Assembly: GCF_003852515.1 (NCBI RefSeq)
Contig: NZ_QAJK01000018.1
Coordinates: 1 to 34,949 of the forward strand
DNA length: 34,949 bases
Direction: 5' to 3'
Source of the DNA: Variovorax sp. KBW07
GTDB taxonomy: Bacteria; Pseudomonadota; Gammaproteobacteria; Burkholderiales; Burkholderiaceae_C
The first letter of the stretch is position 1. The number at the start of each line of letters is the position of its first letter. Below, piece by piece: positions 26,394-34,887 of the stretch. Both the position numbers and the translations under genes were made by a program. The notes beneath the pieces were generated by a model. It ran no database searches. It saw only the letters and a program-made list of their open reading frames with translations, and had not been told where the DNA came from.

Positions 26394-27389
26394 TCAATCG
26401 GCGTAGACGCCGGCCGCCTTGATGATGGGCGTCCACTTCGCAATCTCGCCCACCACGAACTGCTTGTGGCCCGCGGGTTCGATGCGGCCATCGGTGGCCA
26501 CCACCGCGCCCAGCAGCTCTTCGCGCTTGATGAAGTCCGGGTCTTTCAGTGCCACCTTCAGCGCATCGTTGAGCTTCTTCAGCACCGGCGCCGGCGTGCC
26601 CTTGGGCGCATACAGGCCGTGCCAGATCGTCACCTGGAAGTTCTTCAGGCCGGCCTCGTCGAGCGTGGGCAGGTCTTTCAGCAACGGCAATGTCAGGCGG
26701 TGCGGCGTGGTCACCGCGAAAGCCTTGACCTTCTGTGCCTGGATCTGCGGCGTGGTGTTGGTGGTCTGGTCGCACAGCAGGTCGATCTGCCCGCCGATCA
26801 GGTCGGTGATGGCCGGCGCCGTGCCCTTGTAGGGAACGGCCGTCATCTCGGTCTTGGTCGCGCTCTGGTAGAGCAGGCCGCACAGGTGCGAGGCCGAGCC
26901 CACGCCTGCGTTGCCGATGTTGATCCTGCCCTTGTTGGAGGCGATCCAGGTGGTCAGCTCCTTGTAGTTGGTGGCAGGAATGCTTGGCTTGGAAATCAGC
27001 GTCATCGGCACGTCGTTGACGATGCCCAGGTATTCGAAGTCGCTCTCGACCTTGAACGGCAGGTTGCGCACCAGGCTCGGCACGGTGGCCATCGCGATGT
27101 GGTTCAGCAGCAGCGTGTAGCCGTCGGGCGTGGCACGCGCCACCTTGGCCGCACCGATGGAACTGCCCGCGCCAGGCACGTTGTCGATGATCACGGTGCC
27201 GCCGCCCAGCGGCTTGCGCAGCGCCTCGGCCAGGTCGCGTGCCACGCGGTCGGTGGGGCCACCGGCCGCGAAGGGCACGACGATGGTGATGGACTTGCCG
27301 CTCGGGAAGTCCTGGGCCTGTGCAGAAACAGCGCTCATGGTGCCCATGGCTGCGATGGCAATGGCCGCAAGGGCCAACGGTTTTTTCAT
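26394..27389 (-). CDS. Bug-family (TctC-type) periplasmic solute-binding protein
   Basis: The 331-residue protein has a Sec signal (MKKPLALAAIAIAAMGTMSA, cleavage after AQA) and the Bug motifs ITIVVPFAAGGPTDRVARDL, IIDNVPGAGSSIGAAKVARA, TPDGYTLL, VPYKGTAPAITDLIGGQIDL and GLYAPKGTPAPVL. These proteins bind small carboxylates, often aromatic ones, for tripartite tricarboxylate transporters. No TctA or TctB membrane gene is present, as is common in Burkholderiales. It is the third gene of the esterase operon, 24 bp after the hydrolase gene, so a product of ester cleavage is a reasonable ligand guess. TGGAGA precedes the ATG. It converges with the GntR gene, 21 bp apart. Confidence 0.9.
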   Translation of the reverse strand: MKKPLALAAIAIAAMGTMSAVSAQAQDFPSGKSITIVVPFAAGGPTDRVARDLAEALRKPLGGGTVIIDNVPGAGSSIGAAKVARATPDGYTLLLNHIAMATVPSLVRNLPFKVESDFEYLGIVNDVPMTLISKPSIPATNYKELTTWIASNKGRINIGNAGVGSASHLCGLLYQSATKTEMTAVPYKGTAPAITDLIGGQIDLLCDQTTNTTPQIQAQKVKAFAVTTPHRLTLPLLKDLPTLDEAGLKNFQVTIWHGLYAPKGTPAPVLKKLNDALKVALKDPDFIKREELLGAVVATDGRIEPAGHKQFVVGEIAKWTPIIKAAGVYAD

Positions 27390-27413
27390 GAAGTCTCCAG
27401 CGAGTTAAAAAAT

Positions 27414-28778
27414 TCAGGAGGCGCGAGGCGGCACGCGGCTCTCGAGCGCGGGCGGTTGCCACTCGGGCTTGATGTGGCAGCCGTTCTTGCCATCGGTGTC
27501 GTAGCGCGGCATGAGCGCCTTGCACCGCTGCGCGAGGCCTTCGGGCGTGGGCTTCTCGCCCTTGTCGATCCAGTCGAGCAGTGCGCTGAACAGCGCGGGG
27601 TATTCCGAATCGCTCAGGTAGCTGTGCTCGCGCTCGGCGCTGAAGCTCTGCACCAGGTTGCCGCCGGTGCCGGCCGCGTCGCGGATGCGGCGGTACGCGT
27701 TTTCGAGTTCGACGAAGGCGGTGGGGTCGTCGATGGCGTGCAGCCCGACAGTGGGCAACGACGTGCGGCCGGTGGGCTGGCTGTCGGCCGCCAACGCGCC
27801 CTTGGCCTGCGGGTCGGCCGCATAGCGCAGCACGCCGGCATTGAGCGCCGCGTCGTCGGTCGAGCCCGCATAGACCGCGCCGATGTTGCCGAAGGGGTTG
27901 CGGCCACCCAGCCGCTTTTGCACCAGGTCCTGGAAGAGCCATGTCGCCCACGACAGGTGGCCCACCAGCGAGCGCTCCTGGATCTTCACGACCGACAGGA
28001 TGGTCTTCAGCCGTGCCGCCTGCTCGGGCGTGCGCTGCGCGGCCGGCATGCCGACGCCGGTGCATGCCTTCACGCGCTCGGCGAGTTCGCCGCGCGTGAG
28101 CTTCGAATCAAGCGGCAGGCCCATCCACAACGGGTACTGCGGCTCGTCGGGCTTCGGATGGTTGCGGCAGACGTACTGGTACACCACGCGCAGGTCGAGC
28201 CGGAAGTCGTAGGCGCTGTTGCCGCCGCCGAGCACGCCGCTGGTCAGCAGCAGGCCGTCGTAGGCACTCCTTGCGTCGCCCGCCGGCGCATAGAGCTCGG
28301 CCGCCTTCGCCGCCACGCCGGCGCCATAGCTCTGCCCGTGCAGCAGCGTGCGGCGCGGCTGGCCGAAGTAGCGCACGAAAATCTGGCGCAGGCGCTCGGT
28401 GTCTTCGGCTGCCATGGTCACGCCGTAGCCGCCACGCCTGTAGGTGGAGCCGGCCCAGGCATAGCCCGCCTTCACCGTGACAGCCCAGCGCTTGAGGTCT
28501 TCCTCGCTGCGCTCCAGCTTGGGCGGGCCAGTCTCGGGGCCGCCGTGCGCGTGCATCACCAGCACGCCGCGGTTCCAGTCTTGCGGAATCGCGATCCAGT
28601 AGAGCGCACCCGTGCCGTCTTCACCGGTGTAGCAGCGCGCGGCCTCGGGCACCGGCGCGGGGCAGGCGGTTGCCTTCGGTGCCGTCGCCGCGGAGGCAGC
28701 CAGCGCCACCTGCGCGGACAGCAGCGGTGCCGCGCCGAGCATGGCGAATGCGGCCAGCCGGGTCAGTTGTTTCTTCAA
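27414..28778 (-). CDS. Exported alpha/beta hydrolase
   Basis: The 454-residue protein has a Sec signal (KKQLTRLAAFAMLGAAPLLS, cleavage after ALA) and an alpha/beta-hydrolase fold. The oxyanion region is LVMHAHGGPE and the nucleophile elbow GQSYG lies in RTLLHGQSYGAGVAA. A likely acid is in GLHAIDDPTAFVE, and the histidine candidate is REHSYLSD. Four cysteines could form disulfides. Translation most likely begins at TTG 28778, which overlaps the TGA of the upstream tannase-family gene (TTGA), so the two are coupled. The shared operon suggests it acts on related esters in the periplasm. The substrate is unknown. Confidence 0.75.
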   Translation of the reverse strand: MKKQLTRLAAFAMLGAAPLLSAQVALAASAATAPKATACPAPVPEAARCYTGEDGTGALYWIAIPQDWNRGVLVMHAHGGPETGPPKLERSEEDLKRWAVTVKAGYAWAGSTYRRGGYGVTMAAEDTERLRQIFVRYFGQPRRTLLHGQSYGAGVAAKAAELYAPAGDARSAYDGLLLTSGVLGGGNSAYDFRLDLRVVYQYVCRNHPKPDEPQYPLWMGLPLDSKLTRGELAERVKACTGVGMPAAQRTPEQAARLKTILSVVKIQERSLVGHLSWATWLFQDLVQKRLGGRNPFGNIGAVYAGSTDDAALNAGVLRYAADPQAKGALAADSQPTGRTSLPTVGLHAIDDPTAFVELENAYRRIRDAAGTGGNLVQSFSAEREHSYLSDSEYPALFSALLDWIDKGEKPTPEGLAQRCKALMPRYDTDGKNGCHIKPEWQPPALESRVPPRAS

Positions 28779-31489
28779 TGCCGTACTCCGAGTTCCAGCG
28801 CCGCATTCGCTCCCGGGGCCGAGACGAATGCCAGGACGCCGCTGTTGAAAATCAAATTGCCAGGCCGGCCCGCGTCGGCCTGCACCACGCCCGGCACCGG
28901 GGTGTCGAAGCTCAACACCGCAGCCGCGCCACCGAGATTGAACGCGCTGCCGGCCACCGTCGCATCATGGTTCTCCCCCTTCACGCTCAGCATTGCGTAG
29001 TTGCCGTCGGCCGCGCCGGCAGAGAAGCCCGGCAGCCGCGCAAGCAGGCGCAGGCCCGAGCGGGTGGCCGATTCGCGCACCAGGTGCAGCGGCACCATGG
29101 CGCCGTTGACCAGCCCGACCACCATCGAGCCGCTGAGCGTGCCGCCACTGGTGGCGGCCGGGTCGGTCGGCGAAGTGGTGAAGACGTCGAACGCACCATG
29201 GCCCGCGTTGTAAGTGATGTAGCCCTTCTCGGTACCGGCGCAGTTCGCGAGATAGACCATGAAGCTGTTCGTGGTCGTATCGCGGCAGTACTGGAAGCTG
29301 CCTTCGTTGCGCAGCTTCATCGCGGCGCCGTAAGCCGTGGCATCGCTGCCGTCGTGCAGCGCGCCCGCCGCATTGAAGGTGTTGGCGATGGCCCTGAAGT
29401 CGCTGGCGCCCGTGCTGTCGTAGGTGTTCTGGAAAGCCAGCAGTGGTGCGAAGCCGTTGCCGACCGGCGCCTTCACGCCGCCCGACAGCACGCCGCCGGC
29501 GCCGAAGCTGAAGACCGCGCCGCTCTCGGCGCTCGTGTAGCTGCAGCTGCCCTGCGCCACCAGCGTGCCGCTGCGCACCACGCCCGCCGCACGGCGCGGG
29601 TTGGCATCGACGGTCACGGTGTAGGCCATGGTGGCCGGATCGATCTGCACGCGCAGTTCTTCGCCGAAGCTGTTGCCGCCCTTGTAGCTGGTCACCGACG
29701 CGGGCAGGTTCGGGCAGACCAGCGGGTTGCCGACCTCGGTCACGCAGCTGTAGTTGACGGCCGCGTCCAGGCTGCCGCTGCCCCGGTACTTGGGCCACGA
29801 CGGAAACTGGCACAGCGGGCGCGTGCGGCCATAGGTTGCGGCCACCGCATCCACGGCCACGCCGGTGCCGGGGGGCAGGCCGGCCTCGACCCAGCCTTCG
29901 AGCGCGGCAAGCGAATCCCAGTTGGGAATGAACACGCCCGTGCCGTGGCCCATGCCGGGCACGGTGTAGAAGCGCATGCCCTTGTCCACCGCCGCCTGGC
30001 CCAGCGTGGCGACGACCTGCTTGTAGTAATCGATGGTCGAGTTGTTGCTGATGACCTCGTCGGCCAGCCCGTGCAACATGATGATCCGCCCGCCGCGGTC
30101 AAAGAACGGCGCCAGGTTGGGGTTGGTCGCATCGGTGAGCGTCGACACCTCGGTCACGCGCGCGGTGAAGGGGCCGGGGTCGAGCGGATTGAAGCCCACC
30201 GTGTCGAAGTTGGCGTTGCGCGTCACGAAGTATTTCACCCACTGGTCGCCGGTGATGAACACGTTGGCGTCGCGCGCGGCGGCGCTCGTGCCAAGGTCGC
30301 GCGTGGTGAACGGACCGGCCACCAGCGTGCCTTCGAGGATGTTGTAGCCGCCCGCGCGCTTCACACCATTGCCCAGCGCATAGCCGCTGAACTCCAGCGG
30401 GTTCTCGATGGCCCACACGGTGTCGATCTGCTCTTTCGACAGGCACGTGGGGCCCGTGTCCAGGCCGCCGGGGCAGGCCAGCGAGGCCACGATCTGCGCG
30501 TTGAGCAGGCGGCAGCTTTCCACGTTGCTCACGATGTTGTCGACCGCGCCGTCGAGCTTGTCACAGGCGTCCTTCGCGGCCTTCTGCACCAGCAGCGTCT
30601 TGGTCAGGTTCAGCCAGCCGGCGGCGTTGTTGCCATACAGCGCGCGGCCCACGGCCACGTTCGACAGCCGCGTGCCGGTGTAGTTGAGCGCGGGCTCGTT
30701 GGCGATCACGCCGTCGTAGTCCTGCGGCCAGCGCTGGATGTAGCTGAGCGCGTCGCGCCCGCCGGTCGAGGTGCCCAGAAAGTAGGCGTGCTTCGGCGCG
30801 ACGCCATAGCGCGCGAGCACCAGTGCCTGCGCCACGTCGCGCGTTTTCTTGAGCGACAGGCCGCCGTAGTTGGCAAGCTGCTCGTCGTTGGCGGCAAAGC
30901 GCCCGTCGGTGATGCTGCTCGACTGGTGGCCCGAGTCGTCGCCGTAGGTGGCGTAGCCGAGCGCCAGCGGCGCGGGCTTGCCGGCCGGGCCGAAGCGAAT
31001 GACCTCGGTGCCGTCGATCAGCACGCCGTCGAAGCCGCCACCGCCGAAATGAATGGTCTTCTGGTTCCACTTCTCGGGCAGGTTCACCGCGAAGTTGATG
31101 GACTGCGAGGCGGGGTCGATGGGCTGGATGGTGCCGCGCACGCGGCAGTAGTCGCCCAGCAGGTTGCCGGCGTCGCCCGCCGCCACGGCCTTGGCGCTGA
31201 CGACGGTGGCGCCCTGCGTCGGCAGGCTGATCAGCGCGGCGGGCAGGCTCTTGCCGGCCAGGTCCGCGCACGACAGCACCGGCTGCACGGGGGTGTCGGG
31301 TGGCGGGTTGTCGTTGTTGCCGCTGGCCGGGGGCGGGCTCACGCCAAGGCCCGGGAAGAAGCCGGAGCCGCCTCCTCCCCCGCCACCACCGCAGGCGGCC
31401 AGGACGAGCGAAATACCGATCGCGGGGCCGAACGAACGGCACGCACGAAGGGCGCGTTGGGTCATCGATGCAGGGCGCGGTTCGCGCAT
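28775..31489 (-). CDS. Tannase/feruloyl-esterase-family lipoprotein lacking the catalytic disulfide (904 aa)
   Basis: Lipobox LAAC gives lipid-modified Cys33, followed by a Gly8 run and a Pro-rich linker. The tannase domain spans about 70-560: HFGGGGFDG, nucleophile Ser241 in GTSTGGRDAL, a calcium-site-like lid segment (ACDKLDGAVDNIV), Asp477 in LHGLADEVI, and His515 in VPGMGHGTG. Family members normally have GCSTGG and GHC, whose cysteines form a disulfide next to the active site; here they are Thr240 and Gly516. About 320 further residues (585-904) form a beta-rich C-terminal module I cannot classify. Known relatives cleave gallate, ferulate or related aromatic esters, and MHETase belongs here. 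ATG 31489 has GGAGA upstream. It heads an operon with a second hydrolase and a Bug protein. Confidence 0.85.
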   Translation of the reverse strand: MREPRPASMTQRALRACRSFGPAIGISLVLAACGGGGGGGGSGFFPGLGVSPPPASGNNDNPPPDTPVQPVLSCADLAGKSLPAALISLPTQGATVVSAKAVAAGDAGNLLGDYCRVRGTIQPIDPASQSINFAVNLPEKWNQKTIHFGGGGFDGVLIDGTEVIRFGPAGKPAPLALGYATYGDDSGHQSSSITDGRFAANDEQLANYGGLSLKKTRDVAQALVLARYGVAPKHAYFLGTSTGGRDALSYIQRWPQDYDGVIANEPALNYTGTRLSNVAVGRALYGNNAAGWLNLTKTLLVQKAAKDACDKLDGAVDNIVSNVESCRLLNAQIVASLACPGGLDTGPTCLSKEQIDTVWAIENPLEFSGYALGNGVKRAGGYNILEGTLVAGPFTTRDLGTSAAARDANVFITGDQWVKYFVTRNANFDTVGFNPLDPGPFTARVTEVSTLTDATNPNLAPFFDRGGRIIMLHGLADEVISNNSTIDYYKQVVATLGQAAVDKGMRFYTVPGMGHGTGVFIPNWDSLAALEGWVEAGLPPGTGVAVDAVAATYGRTRPLCQFPSWPKYRGSGSLDAAVNYSCVTEVGNPLVCPNLPASVTSYKGGNSFGEELRVQIDPATMAYTVTVDANPRRAAGVVRSGTLVAQGSCSYTSAESGAVFSFGAGGVLSGGVKAPVGNGFAPLLAFQNTYDSTGASDFRAIANTFNAAGALHDGSDATAYGAAMKLRNEGSFQYCRDTTTNSFMVYLANCAGTEKGYITYNAGHGAFDVFTTSPTDPAATSGGTLSGSMVVGLVNGAMVPLHLVRESATRSGLRLLARLPGFSAGAADGNYAMLSVKGENHDATVAGSAFNLGGAAAVLSFDTPVPGVVQADAGRPGNLIFNSGVLAFVSAPGANAALELGVRH

Positions 31490-31543
31490 GGTCTTGTCTC
31501 CGGCATGCAGCCTCGGTGGGCTGCTTTTTGAATGGGCGGCCGG

Positions 31544-31573
31544 ACGATAGAGTCAGGGGTGACTTCGGGTCAA
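31544..31573 (-). promoter_or_regulatory. Putative sigma-70 promoter of the esterase operon
   Basis: On the minus strand TTGACC (31568-31573) is followed after 18 bp by TATCGT (31544-31549). Both resemble consensus, and the start would fall about 45 bp before the tannase-family ATG. The site lies in the divergent region shared with a LysR gene, the normal place for LysR control. Confidence 0.45.
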
Positions 31574-31608
31574 ATAAAATAAAGAGGCACTCTCGATATG
31601 AAAAACAT

Positions 31609-32550
31609 ATGGACATCCGCGCACTGAGGTACTTCGTGGCCGTGGCGGGCACCGGCCACATGACGCGCGCCGCCGAGCAACTGGGCATCCAGCAACCGCC
31701 GCTGAGCCTGCAGATCAAGGCACTGGAGCGCGAGCTGGGCGTGCTGCTGTTCAAGCGCCATCCGCGCGGCGTGGCGCTCACCGATGCGGGCCGGCTGTTC
31801 CAGGTCGAGGCGCTGCGCATGCTGCAGGACATGGACGCCATGAAGCAGCGCATGGCGCGCGTGGCCAACGGCCAGGCCGGCACGCTCGCGGTGGGCTTCA
31901 CCAGTTCGGCCGCGGCGCACCGCTTCATGCCCGAGGCGCTGCGCGCATTCCGCCGCGCCCACCCGGGCGTGGAGCTGCAACTGCGCGAAGACAACGCGGC
32001 CGAGCTGACCGAGGCGCTGGCCGCGGGCCGGCTGCATTGCGGCCTGCTTCGCGTGCCGGTGGCACGGCCCGAAGGCCTGGTGTTCGAGACGCTGCTGCGC
32101 GAGCCGGTGTGGGTGGCCATGCCCAGCGACCATCGCTTTGCACAGGCCGCACTGGACGCAAGGACGACAGGCAAGAAATCGGCACGCCCCCTGCCGCTGT
32201 CGAAGCTGTGCGAAGAAGGCATCATCCTCGTGCGCCGTCCGGGCGCGCCCGGCCTCTATGCCGAGTTGCTTGCGCTGTGCCACGCCAAGGGACTCCGCCC
32301 GCGCGTGGTGGCCGAAGTCGATCGCATGATGACCAACCTGAACCTCGTGGCCGCCGGTGTCGGCCTGTCGGTGGTGCCGGCCTCGATGACCGGCGTGCAC
32401 GCGCACGCCATCGCCTACACGCGGCTCGCCGATGGCGGCCAGCTCGATGCGCCGCTCACGCTGGTGTCGCGCACCGAAGAAGACAACCGGCCCGCGCAGC
32501 ATTTCGCCGCGCTGCTGCGCAAGCTCGCGGCCGAGAACCCGGGGTCATGA
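31609..32550 (+). CDS. LysR-family transcription regulator
   Basis: The 313-residue protein opens with the LysR helix-turn-helix: MDIRALRYFVAVAGTGHM, TRAAEQLGIQQPPLSLQI, KALERELGVLLFKRHPRGV. The effector domain starts at about 90 (GTLAVGFTSSAAAHRFMPEA) and ends with GVGLSVVPASM. It is divergent from the esterase operon, 119 bp away, which suggests control of that operon with a small aromatic or carboxylate inducer. ATG 31609 is the start of the canonical domain; an ATG at 31598 is out of frame. Its stop overlaps the next start as ATGA. Confidence 0.9.
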   Translation: MDIRALRYFVAVAGTGHMTRAAEQLGIQQPPLSLQIKALERELGVLLFKRHPRGVALTDAGRLFQVEALRMLQDMDAMKQRMARVANGQAGTLAVGFTSSAAAHRFMPEALRAFRRAHPGVELQLREDNAAELTEALAAGRLHCGLLRVPVARPEGLVFETLLREPVWVAMPSDHRFAQAALDARTTGKKSARPLPLSKLCEEGIILVRRPGAPGLYAELLALCHAKGLRPRVVAEVDRMMTNLNLVAAGVGLSVVPASMTGVHAHAIAYTRLADGGQLDAPLTLVSRTEEDNRPAQHFAALLRKLAAENPGS

Positions 32551-33569
32551 GCACGCAACGGCTCCAGCGCCGCCAAGTGCTGCGCCACATCGGCTCAGGC
32601 CTGGCGGCCTCTTGCGCGCTGCCGGGCCTGTCGCTGTCGCTGTCGTCGTCCTCGCATGCCGCGTCGCCGCCGTGGCCCGGCCGCCCGGTGCGGCTGATCG
32701 TGGTCTACCCGCCCGGTGGCGTGAGCGATGGCATGGCGCGCGTGCTGGCCGAGCCGCTGTCGCAATCGCTCGGCGTGCCGGTGCTCATCGAGAACCGCGC
32801 CGGCGCGGGCGGCAGCCTCGGCATGGACGCGCTGGCACGCGCCACGCCCGATGGGTGCACGCTGGCCTTTTCGGCCATCAGCCCGCTCACGCTGCACCCG
32901 CTGATTGCCCGCGTGCCCTACGACCCGCTGCGCGCCTTCGCGCCCGTGGCCAGCGTGATGCGCACGCCGGTGCTGGTGGTCGGCACGCCGGCCTTTGCAG
33001 GCCGCGGCTTCGCCGAGCTGATTGCCATGGCACGCAGCCAACCCGGCGCGGTGCGCTGGGCCACCTCGGGCGTGGCGACCATCGGCCACATGGTGCTGGC
33101 GCAGGTGCGCATGCAAAGCCGCACCGACATCACGCACATTCCCTACCAGGGCGGCGGTCCGCAGCTCAACGATGCGCTCAGCGGGCAGTTCGAGGTGTTG
33201 TCGACCAACGTCGCGGCGCAGCAGCTGCAGTACATCGAGGGCGGGCGCTTCCAGGCCCTGGCGGTCGGCGCGCCCGCGCGCATCGAGGCGCTGCCCGCGG
33301 TTCCGACGCTCGCTGAACTGGGTTTCGAGAAGGCAAACCGCGATTCGCTGTTCGGCATCTTCGCGCCGGCCCGAACGCCGGCGGCGGTGGTGCAGAGGCT
33401 CAACACGGAGATCAACCGCGTGCTGGCCAGCGACACGGTGCGTGCGCGCTTGCGTGGCGCCTACAACCTGCCGGCGGGAGGTGGCATCGACGACTTCGCG
33501 CATGAGATCGCGACCGACCGGCGGCGCAACCGCGAGCTGGTGGCGGGCGATCGCTCGCAGTTCGATTGA
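32547..33569 (+). CDS. Bug-family (TctC-type) periplasmic solute-binding protein, Tat-like signal
   Basis: The 340-residue Bug protein has VRLIVVYPPGGVSDGMARVL, VLIENRAGAGGSLGMDALAR, ATPDGCTLAFSAISPLTLHP, HIPYQGGGPQLNDALSGQ and FGIFAPARTPAAVVQRLN. The signal peptide carries twin arginines in QRRQVLRHIGSGLAAS, which fits Tat export rather than plain Sec; this is a motif-based suggestion. The start overlaps the LysR stop (ATGA), so the two are cotranscribed. It may be the second binding protein of the esterase system, with a different ligand from the protein at 26394. Its stop codon is the first TGA of an 8-bp tandem repeat. Confidence 0.88.
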   Translation: MSTQRLQRRQVLRHIGSGLAASCALPGLSLSLSSSSHAASPPWPGRPVRLIVVYPPGGVSDGMARVLAEPLSQSLGVPVLIENRAGAGGSLGMDALARATPDGCTLAFSAISPLTLHPLIARVPYDPLRAFAPVASVMRTPVLVVGTPAFAGRGFAELIAMARSQPGAVRWATSGVATIGHMVLAQVRMQSRTDITHIPYQGGGPQLNDALSGQFEVLSTNVAAQQLQYIEGGRFQALAVGAPARIEALPAVPTLAELGFEKANRDSLFGIFAPARTPAAVVQRLNTEINRVLASDTVRARLRGAYNLPAGGGIDDFAHEIATDRRRNRELVAGDRSQFD

Positions 33570-33619
33570 TCGATTGATCGATTGATCGATTGATCGACTG
33601 ATCGACTGATCGATTGATC
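33564..33619. repeat. Tandem repeat of GATTGATC (7 units)
   Basis: Seven 8-bp units run head to tail. Five are GATTGATC; two (33596-33611) are GACTGATC. The first unit supplies the last Asp codon and the stop codon of the Bug gene, and the array ends 10 bp before the stop codon of the convergent gene. Every unit contains a GATC. Confidence 0.95.
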
Positions 33620-33629
33620 GACCGGCGGG

Positions 33630-34193
33630 CTAGCTCCCCGCCGTCCAGAGCCGCGGATAGTCCTTCACGAAGCCGTCCGCCGTGGCGACCAGCACCGCCG
33701 CGTAGTCGAAGCGCTTGGCCTCGTACGCGTACTCGCTCTCGCTGCGCCGCTCGTAGCGTTGCATCAGTTCGCTGAGCACCCCGCCGCCATCCAGGTCGAC
33801 CCACGCCGCGGGCGCATCGGCGCCCTCGCCTTTTTCGAGGTTCAGCCGCCGCAGCTGCAGCAGGTTGGTGGCGGGCGTGAAGCCCAGGTCGAGGTCGACG
33901 CAGTGCGACATGTCGGGCACGGCCTCGTCGTTGAGTTTCCAGTGGCCGCGCGCATCGCGCGTGATCGACAGGTCGATGGCCGACTCCCCGAGCCAGCCGC
34001 GCACCGTGCCCCATTGCGTGTGCCAGTGAAGGTCGCAGCGCACGCGGTAGTGCAGTTGGGCAATGCGGCCGTCCTGTTGCCGGAACACGGCGGCCCCGTC
34101 GAGTTGCCAGGCCGAGGCATTGCGCTCGAGCCGGCAGGCATCGTGGCCCGGTGCGTCGAGCCTGCGCCAGAGAATGGAGGCGACGGTTTGCAT
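33630..34193 (-). CDS. Putative glycolipid-binding family protein (PF06475-type)
   Basis: The 187-residue cytosolic-looking protein has the family pattern: WRRLDAPGHDACRLERN near the start, LHYRVRCDLHWHTQWGTVRG, then MSHCVDLDLGFTPATNLLQL, WVDLDGGGVLSELMQRYER and YAYEAKRFDYAAVL before a C-terminal DYPRLWTA. The fold of this family is a beta-barrel described as glycolipid-binding; the biological role is not established. No signal peptide is visible. ATG 34193 gives the usual N-terminus. It is divergent from the YiiX-like gene, with 61 bp between the two starts. Confidence 0.8.
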   Translation of the reverse strand: MQTVASILWRRLDAPGHDACRLERNASAWQLDGAAVFRQQDGRIAQLHYRVRCDLHWHTQWGTVRGWLGESAIDLSITRDARGHWKLNDEAVPDMSHCVDLDLGFTPATNLLQLRRLNLEKGEGADAPAAWVDLDGGGVLSELMQRYERRSESEYAYEAKRFDYAAVLVATADGFVKDYPRLWTAGS

Positions 34194-34254
34194 GGCGCGG
34201 ATGATGGCACCGCCGCACTGCAATGCGCAAGCGGCATCACGCAAAATGCCCCGC

Positions 34255-34887
34255 ATGATGAAAGCCCTTTCCACGTCGCTGGCCGCGCTCCTTGCACTCC
34301 TGACAAGCACCACCGGCCACGCGGCCACGGCCGCCACCGCGGCCACGTTGAAAGACGGCGACATCATCTTCCACACCTCGCGTTCGGCGCAGAGCGTGGC
34401 GGTGCAGCGCGCCACGGGTTCGCGCTACAGCCACATGGGGGTGGTGCTGTTGCGCGACGGCAAGCCTTTTGTTTTCGAAGCGGTGTCGACGGTGCGCTAC
34501 ACGCCGCTGGCGCAGTGGACGGCGCGCGGCAACGGCGGCCACTACGTGGTGAAGCGCCTGCGCGATGCCGACAAGCTGCTGACACCCGGCGCGGTGGCGC
34601 GCCTGCACGCCAAGACCTCGGACTTCGCGGGGCGTCCGTACGACCTGACTTTCGAGTGGTCGGATGGGCGCATCTACTGTTCGGAGCTGGTGTGGAAGCT
34701 GTACCAGCGAGCGCTGGGGGTACGCATTGGCGAGCTGCAGAAGATCCGCGAGTTCAACCTGACGGACCCCGCGGTGCGCGCCAAGATGCGCGAGCGTTAC
34801 GGCGACAAGGTGCCGATGGACGAGCCTGTGATTTCTCCTGTCGCAATGTTCGAGTCGCCGTTGCTCGTTACTGTCGAGACGCGCTGA
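34255..34887 (+). CDS. YiiX/YebB-like protein, NlpC/P60-related cysteine peptidase fold
   Basis: The 210-residue exported protein has a signal peptide (MMKALSTSLAALLALLTSTT, cleavage near HAA). It shows the permuted papain-like pattern of the YiiX family: LKDGDIIFHTSRSAQSVAV, the catalytic histidine in GSRYSHMGVVL, Glu in FVFEAV, and the catalytic cysteine in GRIYCSELVWKLYQ. Family members are thought to cleave amide or ester bonds, possibly in lipids or cell-wall material, in the periplasm. ATG 34255 is taken as the start; ATG 34246 or ATG 34258 would change the N-terminus by only a few residues. The last 62 bp of the window hold no further gene. Confidence 0.85.
   Translation: MMKALSTSLAALLALLTSTTGHAATAATAATLKDGDIIFHTSRSAQSVAVQRATGSRYSHMGVVLLRDGKPFVFEAVSTVRYTPLAQWTARGNGGHYVVKRLRDADKLLTPGAVARLHAKTSDFAGRPYDLTFEWSDGRIYCSELVWKLYQRALGVRIGELQKIREFNLTDPAVRAKMRERYGDKVPMDEPVISPVAMFESPLLVTVETR

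Noticed and set aside
33564-33619. GATTGATC array as part of a coding extension on the minus strand
   Set aside because: The minus reading gives repeated Ile-Asn-Arg-Ser peptides with no start and no homology; it is best treated as a DNA repeat.
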